This document shows, piece after piece, positions 35,441 to 45,900 of a DNA stretch of 64,000 nt. The notes below the pieces were generated by a model. It ran no database searches. It was not told the DNA's origin and saw nothing but the letters and a program-made list of their open reading frames with translations. Both the position numbers and the translations under genes were made by a program. Position 1 is the stretch's first letter. The number at the start of each line of letters is the position of its first letter. This DNA is from Paracoccus marcusii. GTDB lineage: Bacteria > Pseudomonadota > Alphaproteobacteria > Rhodobacterales > Rhodobacteraceae. The stretch covers positions 1,064,501 through 1,128,500 of the forward strand of contig NZ_CP117466.1 of assembly GCF_028621715.1 (NCBI RefSeq), read 5' to 3'.

Positions 35441-36778
35441 TCAAGTCGCGGCCGGGGCGATCAGGTGAAAGAACGTGCCGGTCACATGCCCGCCCTCGGA
35501 CATCGTCCGATGGCTGCCGGTTTCCTCCACCGCGGCGCCGGTCGCGTCGGTCACGCGCGCCAAGGGCGCATCGGGCTGGGACAGGATCGAGGCATAGTGG
35601 AATTCATGCCCCCGCAGCGCCGTGCGACCCAATCCCGGCAGGGCGGTCAGCGGATCGGCGCGGCGGTATCCCAGATGCATGCGGCGTTTGGCATAGCTGG
35701 TCTGCAATCCCAGAAGCCCCAACATCTGGTGTCGCTTTCCATCGGCATCCACCAGGCCTGCCCCAAGCGCCATGTAACCGCCACATTCCCCATGCACCGG
35801 ACGCGTGCCCGCAAAGCGGTGCATGGCCGTGCGGAACCCGTCGCAGGCGGCCAGCCGGGGCGCGTGCAGCTCCGGGTATCCGCCCGGCAGCCAGCAGCAG
35901 TCGGCGCTGTCATCCGGCCCCTCATCCGCCAGCGGAGAGAAGGGCAGGATCGTGGCCCCCGCCCGCCGCCACGCCTCCAGCACATGCGGATAGACGAAGC
36001 TGAAGGCCGCATCGCGGGCCAGCGCGATCCGCCCGCCGGGGGGCGTCAGCGGTCGGGGCGCAGGCGCCTCGGGCAGGACGCGATGGGCGGCGGCCGCGAT
36101 GATCGCCTCCAGGTCGCAATGCGCCGCGATGAAATCGCCCGCATGGTCCAGGATGGCTTGCAGGCCCGCCGTCTCCTCGGCCTGGATCAGGCCCAGATGG
36201 CGCTCGGGCAGGGTGATGTTGCCCTGACGCGGCAGGCTGCCCAGCACGCGGATGCCGGCCTGATCCATCCCCTCGCGGATCAGCCGGTCATGGCGCGGCG
36301 AGGCCACGCGATTCAGCACCACCCCCGCAAAGGGCAGGTCGGGGCGCAGCGTGGCAAAGCCCCGCGCCGTGGCCGCCGCCGACTGTGCCTGCCCGCTGAC
36401 ATCCAGGATCAGCACCACCGGCCAGCCCATCATCTGGGCGATCTCGGCGCTGGAGCCGATGCCGGTCTCTCCCTTCGTCGCGACCCCGTCGAACAGGCCC
36501 ATCGACCCCTCGGCCAAGACCAGATCGGCGTTCGCCTGGCCGGTCGCATGAGCGATCAGGCGCCCCGGCTCCATCGCCCAGGCATCCAGGTTGAAGCTGG
36601 CCCGCCCCGAGGCCGCCAAGTGAAACCCCGGATCGATGTAGTCGGGCCCCGACTTGAAGGGCTGCACCACCAGCCCGCGCCTGCGCAAAGCGGTCAGCAG
36701 GCCCAGCACCAGCATCGTCTTGCCGGTCCCCGATGCGGGGGCCGAGATCATCAGGCCCGGCGTCAGGGGGCGCGTCAT
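35441..36778 (-). CDS. cobB: Cobyrinate / hydrogenobyrinate a,c-diamide synthase
   Basis: 445 residues. The N-terminal ATP-binding domain has [20 protein letters not shown] (P-loop) and [13 protein letters not shown]. The C-terminal type-1 glutamine amidotransferase domain has [17 protein letters not shown] with the catalytic Cys, and the closing RGHEFHYAS motif. It amidates the a- and c-side chains using glutamine and ATP. Its ATG overlaps the cobM stop by 4 bp. It is the last gene before riboswitch 1. Confidence 0.95.
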   Translation of the reverse strand: MTRPLTPGLMISAPASGTGKTMLVLGLLTALRRRGLVVQPFKSGPDYIDPGFHLAASGRASFNLDAWAMEPGRLIAHATGQANADLVLAEGSMGLFDGVATKGETGIGSSAEIAQMMGWPVVLILDVSGQAQSAAATARGFATLRPDLPFAGVVLNRVASPRHDRLIREGMDQAGIRVLGSLPRQGNITLPERHLGLIQAEETAGLQAILDHAGDFIAAHCDLEAIIAAAAHRVLPEAPAPRPLTPPGGRIALARDAAFSFVYPHVLEAWRRAGATILPFSPLADEGPDDSADCCWLPGGYPELHAPRLAACDGFRTAMHRFAGTRPVHGECGGYMALGAGLVDADGKRHQMLGLLGLQTSYAKRRMHLGYRRADPLTALPGLGRTALRGHEFHYASILSQPDAPLARVTDATGAAVEETGSHRTMSEGGHVTGTFFHLIAPAAT

Positions 36779-37542
36779 TCCGGGAACCTAGGCGCGTCGC
36801 CCACCGGGCGATAGCGACGGTCGTAATCGGCGGCGTAAAGGCGGCTGTCCTCGAACCCCTCGCCCGCCAGCGCGGGCCCGACCAGGATCAGCGCGGTGCG
36901 GTCGATGCCCTGTGCGTCCACGGTGGCCAAGGTCGCGCGGATCACCCGCTGGTCGGGCCAGCTGGCCCGCCAAACCACCGCCACCGGGCAATCGGGGCCG
37001 TAATGCGGGGTCAGATCGGCCACCACCCGATCCAGCGCGTGGATCGACAGGTGGATCGCCAGCGTCGCCCCGGTCGCGGCAAAGGCCGCCAGCGTCTCGC
37101 CCTCGGGCATGGTCGAGGCGCGCCCCGGCGTGCGGGTCAGCACCACGGATTGCGCGAGGCCCGGCAGGGTCAGTTCGGTCTGCAGCGCGGCGGCGGCGGC
37201 GGCGAAGGACGGCACGCCCGGCGTCACGTCGAAGGGGATGTCCAGCGCCCGCAGGCGGCGGATCTGCTCCGCCATCGCGGACCAGACCGACAGGTCGCCC
37301 GAATGCAGCCGAGCCACGTCCTGGCCCGCCGCGTGGGCCGTGGCGATCTCCTCCATGATCTGGTCCAGCGACAGCGGCGCGGTGTTCACGATGCGCGCGC
37401 CATGCGGGCAATGGGAGAGCAGCGCGGCAGGGACAAGCGACCCTGCGTATAGGCAGACCGGGCAGGCCGCGATCAGGTCGCGGCCGCGCAGGGTGATCAG
37501 GTCGGGCGCGCCGGGGCCTGCGCCGATGAAATGGACGGTCAT
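36775..37542 (-). CDS. cobM: Precorrin-4 C11-methyltransferase
   Basis: 255 residues of the SAM-dependent tetrapyrrole methylase family. It starts [20 protein letters not shown], has the CobM-specific [16 protein letters not shown] and [20 protein letters not shown], and [20 protein letters not shown]. It methylates C-11 of precorrin-4 to give precorrin-5. It is translationally coupled to cobE and cobB by 4-bp overlaps. Confidence 0.95.
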   Translation of the reverse strand: MTVHFIGAGPGAPDLITLRGRDLIAACPVCLYAGSLVPAALLSHCPHGARIVNTAPLSLDQIMEEIATAHAAGQDVARLHSGDLSVWSAMAEQIRRLRALDIPFDVTPGVPSFAAAAAALQTELTLPGLAQSVVLTRTPGRASTMPEGETLAAFAATGATLAIHLSIHALDRVVADLTPHYGPDCPVAVVWRASWPDQRVIRATLATVDAQGIDRTALILVGPALAGEGFEDSRLYAADYDRRYRPVGDAPRFPE

Positions 37543-37862
37543 GGAACCTCTGCGATGGCGATGGTGACGGGGCCGAAGGTCCGGCGTGGATGGGTCAGGC
37601 GGCCGCCCGCCCCGATGGCGGCGGCCTCGGCCACCGATCCAGTGCCGAAGGCGGCCAGGATGCGGGCGGATTGCGTGGGCGTGGCGATGCCCGCCACCGC
37701 GACCAGATGCAGCGGCAGGCCGCGGGCCTGTGCCAGCGGGCGCAGTTCGGGCGCGCGTTCGGGGATGCTGGCCAGCGCGTCGGCCCCGCCTGCGGCCTCC
37801 AGCGCGGCCAGCAGGGCGGTCAGGGGGGTGCCCGTGCGGCAGCCTATTCCGGCGATGCGCAT
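37539..37862 (-). CDS. cobE: CobE / CbiG C-terminal domain protein
   Basis: 107 residues corresponding to the CbiG C-terminal domain (CobE): [40 protein letters not shown] and [15 protein letters not shown]. CobE is needed in the aerobic pathway, probably assisting around the precorrin-4/5 step, although its exact reaction is unsettled. The ATG at 37862 lies inside the end of cobL (19-bp overlap); an alternative ATG lies four codons upstream. Confidence 0.88.
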   Translation of the reverse strand: MRIAGIGCRTGTPLTALLAALEAAGGADALASIPERAPELRPLAQARGLPLHLVAVAGIATPTQSARILAAFGTGSVAEAAAIGAGGRLTHPRRTFGPVTIAIAEVP

Positions 37863-39040
37863 GTCACGCTCCATTGCACGATCGGGCGGGCGGGGCTCCA
37901 GCCGCGCATCCGGCCCAGGGGGGCAGCCTCGGCGATGTCGATGCGCAGCAGGTGGCCGCCGTGATCGGCGTGCCAGCGGGTCAGCAGCGATTCCGTCTCC
38001 AGCGTCACGGCATTGGCGACCAGCCGCGCGCCGGGGGGCAGGCGGGTCCACAGCGCCTCAAGCAGCGCCTGTGACGCGCCGCCGCCGACAAAGACCGCAT
38101 CGGGGGCTCCGGGTGGCAGCATGTCCGGCGCCGCGCCGTGAATGGCGGTGATACGATGCGTGACCCCGAAGGCGTCCAGATTGTCGCGGATATGCGCGAT
38201 GCGGTCCGCGCGCGGCTCGACCGTCACGGCGCGGCCCCCCGCCAGCGCCCATTCTACCGCGACCGATCCCGAACCGCCGCCGATATCCCACAGCACCTCG
38301 CCCGGCCGCGGGGCCAGGGCCGCAAGGGTCAGCGCGCGGATGGGCGATTTGGTGATCTGCCCGTCATGGGCAAACAGCCTATCCGCCCGCCCCGGCACCG
38401 CAGGCAGGCCGAAGCCGCGCGGCAGATCCGCCCCGTCGATGGCCACCGCCACCGGCGCCGCGCAGGTCAGCGCGAACCCATCGGCGCGCGTGCTGCGCAC
38501 CTGTTCCGATGGCCCGCCAAGACGCTCCAGCACCGTCAGCCGCGCGGTCCCCGCGCCCGCGGCGACCAGCCAATCGGCCAGCGCGGCGGGCGCGTCGCCG
38601 TCGCGCAGCGTCGCGATCATGCGGCAGCCGCGCACCAGATGCGGGCGCAGCCGGGCGAACGGGGCGGCATGCAGGCCGAGGGTCACCACCTCCTCCAGCC
38701 GCCAGCCAAGGCGCGATGCGGCCAGCGACAGCACCCCCGGCGCGGGCAGGGCGCGCCATTCGTGGCGCTCCAGCACGGCGGCGATGCCGCCCCCCGCGCC
38801 GCACCAGAACGGATCGCCCGAGACCAGCGCCGCCACGCGCCGCCCGCGCAGCTCTAGCAGCGGCGCCAGGTCGAAGGGCACCGGCCAGGCCCGCCCCCGC
38901 GCGCCCACGCCCGCCAGGGTCAGGTGGCGCGGGCCGCCAAAGACGATCTCGGCTGCCGCCAGCGCGCGCAGGCTTGCGCCGGGCAGGCCGTCCGGTCCAT
39001 CTTCGGTGATCCCGATGATCGTCAGCCAAGGGTCAGACAT
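37844..39040 (-). CDS. cobL: Precorrin-6Y C5,15-methyltransferase (decarboxylating)
   Basis: 398 residues, a fusion of two methyltransferases. The N-terminal CbiE-type domain ([40 protein letters not shown]) is followed by the C-terminal CbiT-type Rossmann domain ([40 protein letters not shown]). It methylates C-5 and C-15 and decarboxylates the C-12 acetate. The ATG at 39040 shares two bases with the opposite-strand ATG of cobK (the palindrome CATG at 39038-39041), so the two genes are divergent with no intergenic space. Confidence 0.95.
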   Translation of the reverse strand: MSDPWLTIIGITEDGPDGLPGASLRALAAAEIVFGGPRHLTLAGVGARGRAWPVPFDLAPLLELRGRRVAALVSGDPFWCGAGGGIAAVLERHEWRALPAPGVLSLAASRLGWRLEEVVTLGLHAAPFARLRPHLVRGCRMIATLRDGDAPAALADWLVAAGAGTARLTVLERLGGPSEQVRSTRADGFALTCAAPVAVAIDGADLPRGFGLPAVPGRADRLFAHDGQITKSPIRALTLAALAPRPGEVLWDIGGGSGSVAVEWALAGGRAVTVEPRADRIAHIRDNLDAFGVTHRITAIHGAAPDMLPPGAPDAVFVGGGASQALLEALWTRLPPGARLVANAVTLETESLLTRWHADHGGHLLRIDIAEAAPLGRMRGWSPARPIVQWSVTCASPE

Positions 39041-39776
39041 GCGACGCATCCTGCTGCTGGGCGGCACGACTGAGGCCAGCCGCTTGGCCGCCCTTCTGGC
39101 CCGCGCCGGTGTCGCGGCGGTCTTCTCCTATGCCGGACGGACCGAGGCGCCCATCGCCCAGCCCCTGCCCACGCGGATCGGCGGCTTTGGCGGGGCCGAT
39201 GGTTTGGCGCGCTATCTGCGGGACCAGGATATCGGCGCGGTGGTCGATGCGACCCATCCCTTTGCCGCGCAGATCAGCCGCAATGCGGATGCCGCCTGCC
39301 GCGCGGGCGGCGTGCCCATGCTGATGCTGCGCCGCCCCGCCTGGCCCGTTGATCCCGGCTGGAGCCGCGTCCCCGACATCGCGGGCGCGGTCGCGACCTT
39401 GCCCCGCGTGCCCACCGGCGTGTTCCTGGCCATCGGCAAGCAGACCCTGGCGCCCTTTGCCGCCCTGCCGCATCGCTGGCTGCTGCGGCTGGTCGATGCG
39501 CCGGATGCACCCCCCTTGCCCGGCGCGCAGGTCGTGCTGGCCCGCGGCCCCTTCACGGCCGAGGGCGACCGGGCGCTGATGGCCGCGCATGGCATCACCC
39601 ATCTGGTCGCCAAGAACAGCGGCGGTGCGGGGGCCCGGGCCAAGCTGGACGCGGCGCGTGATCTGGGCGTTCGGGTCGTGCTGATCGACCGGCCCACAGC
39701 ACCCGACCGGCCGCAGGTCGCCACGCCGGAACAGGCGCTGGACTGGCTGCATCAGACCGCCCCCCGCGGGGTATAG
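39039..39776 (+). CDS. cobK: Precorrin-6A reductase
   Basis: 245 residues: [20 protein letters not shown] (NADPH-binding start), GAVVDATHPFAAQISRNADA, FLAIGKQTLAPFA and HLVAKNSGGAGARAKLDAAR are CobK/CbiJ signatures. It reduces precorrin-6A to precorrin-6Y. It is the only cob gene of the main block on the plus strand. Its 5' end is fused to cobL's start codon and its last 25 bases overlap the end of cobJ. Its promoter must therefore lie within cobL, and any read-through from the minus-strand operon would be antisense to it. Confidence 0.95.
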   Translation: MRRILLLGGTTEASRLAALLARAGVAAVFSYAGRTEAPIAQPLPTRIGGFGGADGLARYLRDQDIGAVVDATHPFAAQISRNADAACRAGGVPMLMLRRPAWPVDPGWSRVPDIAGAVATLPRVPTGVFLAIGKQTLAPFAALPHRWLLRLVDAPDAPPLPGAQVVLARGPFTAEGDRALMAAHGITHLVAKNSGGAGARAKLDAARDLGVRVVLIDRPTAPDRPQVATPEQALDWLHQTAPRGV

Positions 39777-40480
39777 ACCCACCGGCCCACGCGCCGCGTG
39801 GCGCGGTTGCCGACCAGCACGACGGTGCGCATGTCGGCCATCTCGGGCGTGGCCTCGGCCAGCGTGACCACGCGCAGCGCCTCGTCCGGCGTGGTCACGG
39901 CGCGGGCAAAGATCATCAGGCGTCCGGGTTCGCATTCCTCGCGCAGCACCTCCAGCACGCGGGCAAAGCCTGCGGGCCGACTGGCCGAGCGCGGGTTGTA
40001 GAAGGCCATCGCGAAATCGCCCCGCGCCGCGTGGCGCAGGCGGAGTTCGATCAGCGCCATGGGCTTGAGGTTGTCCGACAGGTTGATGGCGCAGAAATCA
40101 TGGCCCAAGGGCGCGCCCGCCCGCGCCGCCGCCGCCAGCATCGCGGTGATGCCGGGCAGGATGCGGATGTCAGGATCGCTGCCCTCACCCTCCAGCGCCT
40201 CGAACAGGGCGGAAGCCATGGCGAAGACGCCCGGATCGCCGGAGGAGACGATCACCACCCGCCCGCCCTGCGCCGCCAGCGACAGCGCATGGCGGGCGCG
40301 GTCCAGCTCCACCCGGTTGTCACTGGCATGCAGTGTCAGGCCGGGCCGCGCCGCCACCCGCGCGACATAGGGGATGTAGCCGATCACGTCCGTCGCCTGA
40401 TCCAGCGCGGCGGCGACTTCGGGCGTCACCATGGCGTCCGACCCCGGCCCCAGCCCTGCGACGGTGATCCAGCCGCTCAT
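39752..40480 (-). CDS. cobJ: Precorrin-3B C17-methyltransferase
   Basis: 242 residues, tetrapyrrole methylase fold: WITVAGLGPGSDAMVTPEVA, VVIVSSGDPGVFAMASALFE, and GHDFCAINLSDNLKP. CobJ methylates C-17 and contracts the ring, giving precorrin-4. It overlaps cobI by 4 bp at its start. Its 3' end overlaps that of cobK on the other strand by 25 bp. Confidence 0.95.
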   Translation of the reverse strand: MSGWITVAGLGPGSDAMVTPEVAAALDQATDVIGYIPYVARVAARPGLTLHASDNRVELDRARHALSLAAQGGRVVIVSSGDPGVFAMASALFEALEGEGSDPDIRILPGITAMLAAAARAGAPLGHDFCAINLSDNLKPMALIELRLRHAARGDFAMAFYNPRSASRPAGFARVLEVLREECEPGRLMIFARAVTTPDEALRVVTLAEATPEMADMRTVVLVGNRATRRVGRWVYTPRGAV

Positions 40481-41217
40481 TCCGCCACCCGCGCCATGGG
40501 GCGCCGCCCGTGGCCATGAACCAGCAGGATCGCGAAATAGGGGCAGTCGTCATCGGCCACCTCGCGCAGCGGCTGGATGCGCTGGCCGGGCATGGTGCCG
40601 CGTTCGATCAGCCAGGCGTCGGCCAGACGCCCGGATGCCGCCAGCGCGCGGCGCAGCTTGGGCAGGTTGCGGCCGGTCTTCATCACCACCAGCGCGTCGC
40701 TGCCCTGCATGTGGCGGATCAGGTCCGCCTCGGGCAGGGTGCCCATCAGCACGGTCAGCACGTCGTCGCCCCATGTCATCGGCTGGCCCACCGCGTTCCA
40801 GCAGCCGACCATGCCGGGAATGCCGGGGATCACCTCGACCTCGACCAGACCGGCCAGACGCACCTGCAGATGCATGAAGCTGCCATAGAGGAACGGATCG
40901 CCCTCGCACAGGACCACCACGTCGTCGGTCTGGGCCAGCTGCGCCAGACGCGCGGCCCAGAGGTCATAGAACCCCGCCAGCGCGTCGTTGTAGTCAGGAT
41001 GATCGAAGGGGATCTCGGTCGTGACAGGGTATTCCATCGGATATTCGACCGCATCGGCGGTCAGCATGCCTTGGACGATGCGCCGCGCCTGACCGGGCCT
41101 GCCGGGCTTCCTGAAATAGGCGACGTGGCGCGCGGCGCGCACCGCCCGGTCGGCCCGGACCGAGATCAGGTCCGGGTCGCCCGGCCCCAGACCTGCGCAG
41201 ATGATGCGTCCCATCAT
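40477..41217 (-). CDS. cobI: Precorrin-2 C20-methyltransferase
   Basis: 246 residues: GRIICAGLGPGDPDLISVRA, VVLCEGDPFLYGSFMHLQVR, VEVIPGIPGMVGCWNAVGQP. It methylates C-20 of precorrin-2 to make precorrin-3A. The ATG at 41217 overlaps the cobH stop (ATGA); the next codon is also ATG (41214). The in-frame sequence further upstream is only a shadow of cobH. Confidence 0.95.
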   Translation of the reverse strand: MMGRIICAGLGPGDPDLISVRADRAVRAARHVAYFRKPGRPGQARRIVQGMLTADAVEYPMEYPVTTEIPFDHPDYNDALAGFYDLWAARLAQLAQTDDVVVLCEGDPFLYGSFMHLQVRLAGLVEVEVIPGIPGMVGCWNAVGQPMTWGDDVLTVLMGTLPEADLIRHMQGSDALVVMKTGRNLPKLRRALAASGRLADAWLIERGTMPGQRIQPLREVADDDCPYFAILLVHGHGRRPMARVAE

Positions 41218-41846
41218 TCCCTCCGGCTGGCCAGCGCGTTGATCGCGGCGACGGTGATGGCCGACCCGCCCAGCCTGCCGCGGACGACGACCGACGGCGC
41301 GGACGGCGCGGCCATCAGCGCGTCCTTCGACTCCGCCGCGCCGACAAAGCCCACGGGGCAGCCGATGATTGCGGCGGGGCGGGGGTAGGCGGGGTCCTCC
41401 AGCATGTTCAGCAGGTGAAACAGCGCGGTGGGCGCATTGCCGATGGCCACGACCGCGCCCGCCAGATGCGGCCGCCACAGCTCCAGCGCGGCGGCGCTGC
41501 GAGTGTTGCCCATGTCGCGCGCCATGTCCGGCACACGCGGGTCGCGCAGGGTGCATATCACCGCATTGTCCGCGGGCAGGCGGGCGCGGGTCACGCCCTC
41601 GCTGACCATATGCGCGTCGCAGAGAATCGGCGCGCCGGCTGCCAGCGCCGCGCGGGCGGCGGTCGCCATGCCGGGGGTGAAGGCCACGTCGCGTTCCAGC
41701 CCCACCAGGCCCGCGGCATGGATCATGCGGACGACGACGGGTTCCTCGTCCGCGTCGAAACGCGCCAGATCGGCCTCGGCCCGGATGGTGGCGAAGGACT
41801 GGCGATAGATCGCGGCGCCGTCCCTTTCGTAGTCATGGGGCATCAC
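41214..41846 (-). CDS. cobH: Precorrin-8X methylmutase
   Basis: 210 residues. It has the CobH/CbiC landmarks SFATIRAEADLARF, VVRMIHAAGLVGLERDVAFT with the catalytic His, ILCDAHMVSEGVTR, IGNAPTALFHLLNML and IIGCPVGFVGAAESKDALMA. It moves a methyl group from C-11 to C-12, giving hydrogenobyrinate. Two adjacent start codons (41846 and 41843) are possible. It overlaps cobG by 4 bp. Confidence 0.95.
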   Translation of the reverse strand: MMPHDYERDGAAIYRQSFATIRAEADLARFDADEEPVVVRMIHAAGLVGLERDVAFTPGMATAARAALAAGAPILCDAHMVSEGVTRARLPADNAVICTLRDPRVPDMARDMGNTRSAAALELWRPHLAGAVVAIGNAPTALFHLLNMLEDPAYPRPAAIIGCPVGFVGAAESKDALMAAPSAPSVVVRGRLGGSAITVAAINALASRRE

Positions 41847-42931
41847 AGAACCTTCGGCAGTTGATCGGGGTGCAGGCCGCGCAGGGCGGCGGGGTCATGG
41901 GCGCGGCCATGGCGGATCAGGTCGAACCCCTCGGGCGTCGCGGTCAGGGTGAGGTCGGCGGCACGCGGCCAGCCGCAGCCCTTGGCACAGCCGCTGACAT
42001 GCAGCACCGCATCCGGCGGGATCAGCGGCGCCAGCGCCCGCGCCAAGGGGCGCGTCGCGGCACGTCCCTGCGGGCAGGCGGGCGCGCCGGGACAGGCGCG
42101 CAGACGGTTGCGCGGATCGCGGGGGTCCAGGATCAGCCCCTCCAGCGCGGGCAGGTGTCGGACCCCCTCGACCAGCAGCATCCGCCACGGCGTCAGGCGC
42201 AGCGGTGCCAGGCGCCCAAGGCGGCGCAGTGTGTCGGGGGTGATCTGGCCGAATTCCAGCGCGACCAGTAGGCCTTCCGGATGCGGACCCGGTTGCGCCG
42301 GCGCGGCGGGTCGGGGGGCGGGCAGGGTGGCGCCGGGGGGCTGCACCCGCGCGGTCAATGCGGCCATGCGGCCCCGCCCGTCGGGCGCGCCGCCCTGATC
42401 CAGGAACCAGCGGGCCAGCGCCAGCGCGTCCTGCGGCCCGTGATAGGGTGCGGCGCGGTCCATGCCATCGGCGCGGAGCGTCGGGCCTGCCTCGATGCGG
42501 ATATCGGCGGGGTCGCGGGTCAGCACCGGCGCGGGACCGGTATCGACCGCAAAACCGAACTTGGCGGGCAGGGCCAGGTCGCTGGCCGCCAGCGCCGCCG
42601 CCAGATCGGCGGCCAGCGCATCGGCGGCGGCATCCGCAAAGGGCGTGACCAGGATGTTGCGGCGCGTCTCCGTAGCGATGTCGGGGTCGATCAGCCCATG
42701 CGGGCGCAGCGCCGCGATCAGCGGCGCATAGGTCGCGGGCGTGACGCCGCGCAGCTGCAGGTTGGCGCGGCCCGTCAGCTCGATCACGCCGTTGCCATGG
42801 GTCTGGGCGGCATCGGCGATGGCTTGGGCCTGGGCTGCGTCCAGACGCCCGCCGGGGGGGCGGATACGTACCACCCACCCGTCGCCGGACTCCATCGGCT
42901 GCAGCGCGCCGGGGCACCAGCCGCGGATCAT
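41843..42931 (-). CDS. cobG: Precorrin-3B synthase (oxygen-dependent)
   Basis: 362 residues of the sulfite/nitrite-reductase-like ferredoxin half-domain family: IRGWCPGALQPMESGDGWVV, GVIELTGRANLQLRGVTPAT. An Fe-S cluster motif has Cys in RACPGAPACPQG and in VSGCAKGCGWPRAAD. CobG uses O2 to form the hydroxy-lactone precorrin-3B, which marks the pathway as the aerobic one. ATG 42931 overlaps the cobN stop by 4 bp. Confidence 0.94.
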   Translation of the reverse strand: MIRGWCPGALQPMESGDGWVVRIRPPGGRLDAAQAQAIADAAQTHGNGVIELTGRANLQLRGVTPATYAPLIAALRPHGLIDPDIATETRRNILVTPFADAAADALAADLAAALAASDLALPAKFGFAVDTGPAPVLTRDPADIRIEAGPTLRADGMDRAAPYHGPQDALALARWFLDQGGAPDGRGRMAALTARVQPPGATLPAPRPAAPAQPGPHPEGLLVALEFGQITPDTLRRLGRLAPLRLTPWRMLLVEGVRHLPALEGLILDPRDPRNRLRACPGAPACPQGRAATRPLARALAPLIPPDAVLHVSGCAKGCGWPRAADLTLTATPEGFDLIRHGRAHDPAALRGLHPDQLPKVL

Positions 42932-45900
42932 GACAGCCCCGCCGCGATGGAGTTGCGCCGCGTGACCCACAGACCGGCATCGTGCAGCCGCTGGAACAGG
43001 TCGCGCATCGCGGCCAGGGCGGCGGGGTTCGCGTCCTGCATGAAGGCGACGATCTCGGGGCGGCCCAAGGTCGCCTGATGATAAAGGTCGAACAGATGCG
43101 CGGGCACCGCGCCCGCCAGATGGGCAAAGGCCGCCATGTGGTCCAGCGTCGCCGCGATCTCGGCCGCGCCCCGGTATCCATGTGCGGTCATCGCATCGGC
43201 CCAGGCCGGATCGGTGGCACGCGAGCGGGTGGTGCGGGCAATCTCCTCGGTCAGGGTCCGGGCGCGGGGGCGGTCGGGTTGCGTGGCGTCCAGATGGTAC
43301 AGCGCGGGCGCATCCGCCCCGATCCGTGCCATGGCGGCGGCAAAGCCCCCTTCATGCGCGGCATAATCGGCGGCCAGCAGCAGGTCGGTTTCCGGCAGGT
43401 CCTGAGCATGAACGAAACTGTCGGTCACAGCCAGCCGTGCCTCCAGCGCGTCGCGGGCCTCATGGCTGGCGCCATCCGCGCCGATGGCCCAGCTGGAGGC
43501 CGCGATCCAGGCCTCTCCCGCGGCCTGACGCGCGGCATCGGTGAATTCCGTGGGCGCGGTGCCCATGCCCAGCCCGTATTGCCCGGGCTGCGGGCCAAAG
43601 ACCCGCGCGCCCCCGGCATAGGGGTTCTGATCCGCCGCTTCGTCCCGCGCAGCCAGCGTCGCGGCCCCGGTCTGGAACAGCTGCGCCAGCACCGGGAACA
43701 CGTCACGGAACAGGCCCGACACGCGCAACGTCACGTCGATGCGGGGGCGGCCCAGCAGGGCCAGCGGCAGGACCTCGACCCCCGAGACGCGGCCCGATCC
43801 GGCATCCCAGACCGGCTTCAGCCCGGCCAGATGCAGGGCCATGGCGAATTCCTCGCCCGCGGTGCGCATGGTCGCGCTGCCCCAGAGATCCACGACCAGC
43901 CCGCGCGGCCAGTCGCCGTGATCCTGCAGGTGGCGGCGCAGCAGCTCCTCGGCCAGCTTCACCCCCTGCGCATGGGCGGAGGGCGTGGGCACGGCACGCG
44001 GGTCCACGCTGAACAGGTTGCGCCCGGTGGGCATCACGTCCGACCTCCCCCGATTGGGCGAACCCGACGGCCCCGGCGCAACGAACCGCCCGGCCAGCGC
44101 GGCCATCAGCCCGTCGCGTTCGGCCTGGCCACAGGCGCCGCTGCCCCAGACATGCAGCCCCTCTCCGTACTGGCTTTCCTTGATGTCGCAGACGAACCGG
44201 TCGATGCGGGTGATGGCCTCGGCGGCGCTGGCGTGCGGCGGGATGCCCAGATCGGCTTCGACCCCCAGGGCGCGCGCCTCGTCCCGGATCGCGGCGATCA
44301 GGCGGTCGCGGCGCGCCGGGTCCAGCCCGTCGGCGGTGGAATATTCGTCCAAGCTGCGCTCCAGCCCCGCCATGCCAGGGGGCAGAGCGGCGTCCCGCAT
44401 GGGGGGCGGCATATGGCCGAGCGTCACCGCCCCGATGCGGCGTTTCGCCTGCGCGGCTTCGCCCGGATCGTTGACGATGAAGGGATAGATCACCGGCATC
44501 GCCCCCAGCAGCGCCGCAGGCCAGCAATCGCCCGACAGCGCCACCGCCTTGCCCGGCAGCCATTCCAGCGTGCCATGCGCGCCCATGTGGACCAGCGCCC
44601 GCGCGCCCTGCTGCGCCAGCCACAGATAGAAGGCCACATAGGCATGGCGCGGCACGCGCGTCAGGTCGTGATAGCTGTCCTCGCGCCCGGCGCGGTGGCT
44701 GCGTTCGGGCTGCAGCGCCAGGATCACCGGCCCGTGCCGGCTGGCACGCAGGTGGAAGGCGCCGTCGCGGCAATCGGGATCGGTCTCGGGTGGCCCCCAG
44801 GCCGCGTGCAGGTCCTCCTGCAGCGCCTGCGGCAGGTGGGCCAGCGCCGCGCGGTAATCGTCCAGCGGCCAAGCCAGCGTGCCGTCCGGCAGCGCGGGCA
44901 GGTCCGTGCCCAGCATCGCCCCCACCGCCTGCGCGGATGCCGGCGCGTCCAGCCCCACGGCATGGGCCTGTTGCCAATCGCGCCCCGGATAGGTGGAGAG
45001 CACCATTGCCACCCGGCCCACGCCCTGCGCCAGGGCGTGCCAGGAGGCGATGCGGTCGACGGCCCGGGCCAGCATCGGCGCATCGGGCCGGTGCACGAAG
45101 CGCGAATACTGCAGGTCCGGGTCGCGCGGGCTGACCGCCTTGAAGCTGATGAGGCCCGCGAAGATGCGTCCGTCGACCTCGGGCAGGACGACATTCATCG
45201 CCAGGTCCGACGGCGACAGCCCGCGTTCGGCCGCCAGCCAGTCGCGGCGGCGGTTGGTGGACAGGGCCACCTGGAGCACCGGGCAGGACCAGCCGTCGAA
45301 CGGACCCGCGTTCCCCCCGGAAAACCCGGTCGCGTTCACGACCAGCGCAGGCCCGCCCGGCAGGGCATCGGCCAGCCAGTCGCCCAGGCCCGGCGCCTTG
45401 AGCGACGGGGCAAAGACGCCCATCGCCGCGATGCCCCGCGCCCGCAGCGCCCGGATCAGCGCATCGATGGGCGCCACATCCGCCGCCGCCAGCCAGCTGC
45501 GATAGAAGGTGACCAGCGCCGCGACCGGGCCCGGGTCGGCGACCACCCCCCGGTCGGGGTCGTAAAAGCCCATCGCGGGCAGGGTCTTGACCCCCGGCAC
45601 GGGCGCGGCCTGCAGGCCCGATGCGATGGCCATCTGCGCCAGCGCCGCCTGCGCCGCGACCGCGCCGCCCTGGTCGCAATGCCGCCGCAGCACGCGCAGG
45701 ACCGAGGGGGGAACGGTCGAGATCTCCTCCAGCCGCGGATCGTCGCGCCCGTCGGCCGGCAGCACGGCCAGCGCGATGCCGCGCCTGCGCGCCAGGTCCT
45801 GGACCGACGCCATGCCATAGGGCCAGTAAGCCTCGCCACCGATCAACCGGATCAGGATGCCGCGCGCGCCCGACAGGGTGTTCTCGACATAGGTGTCGAC

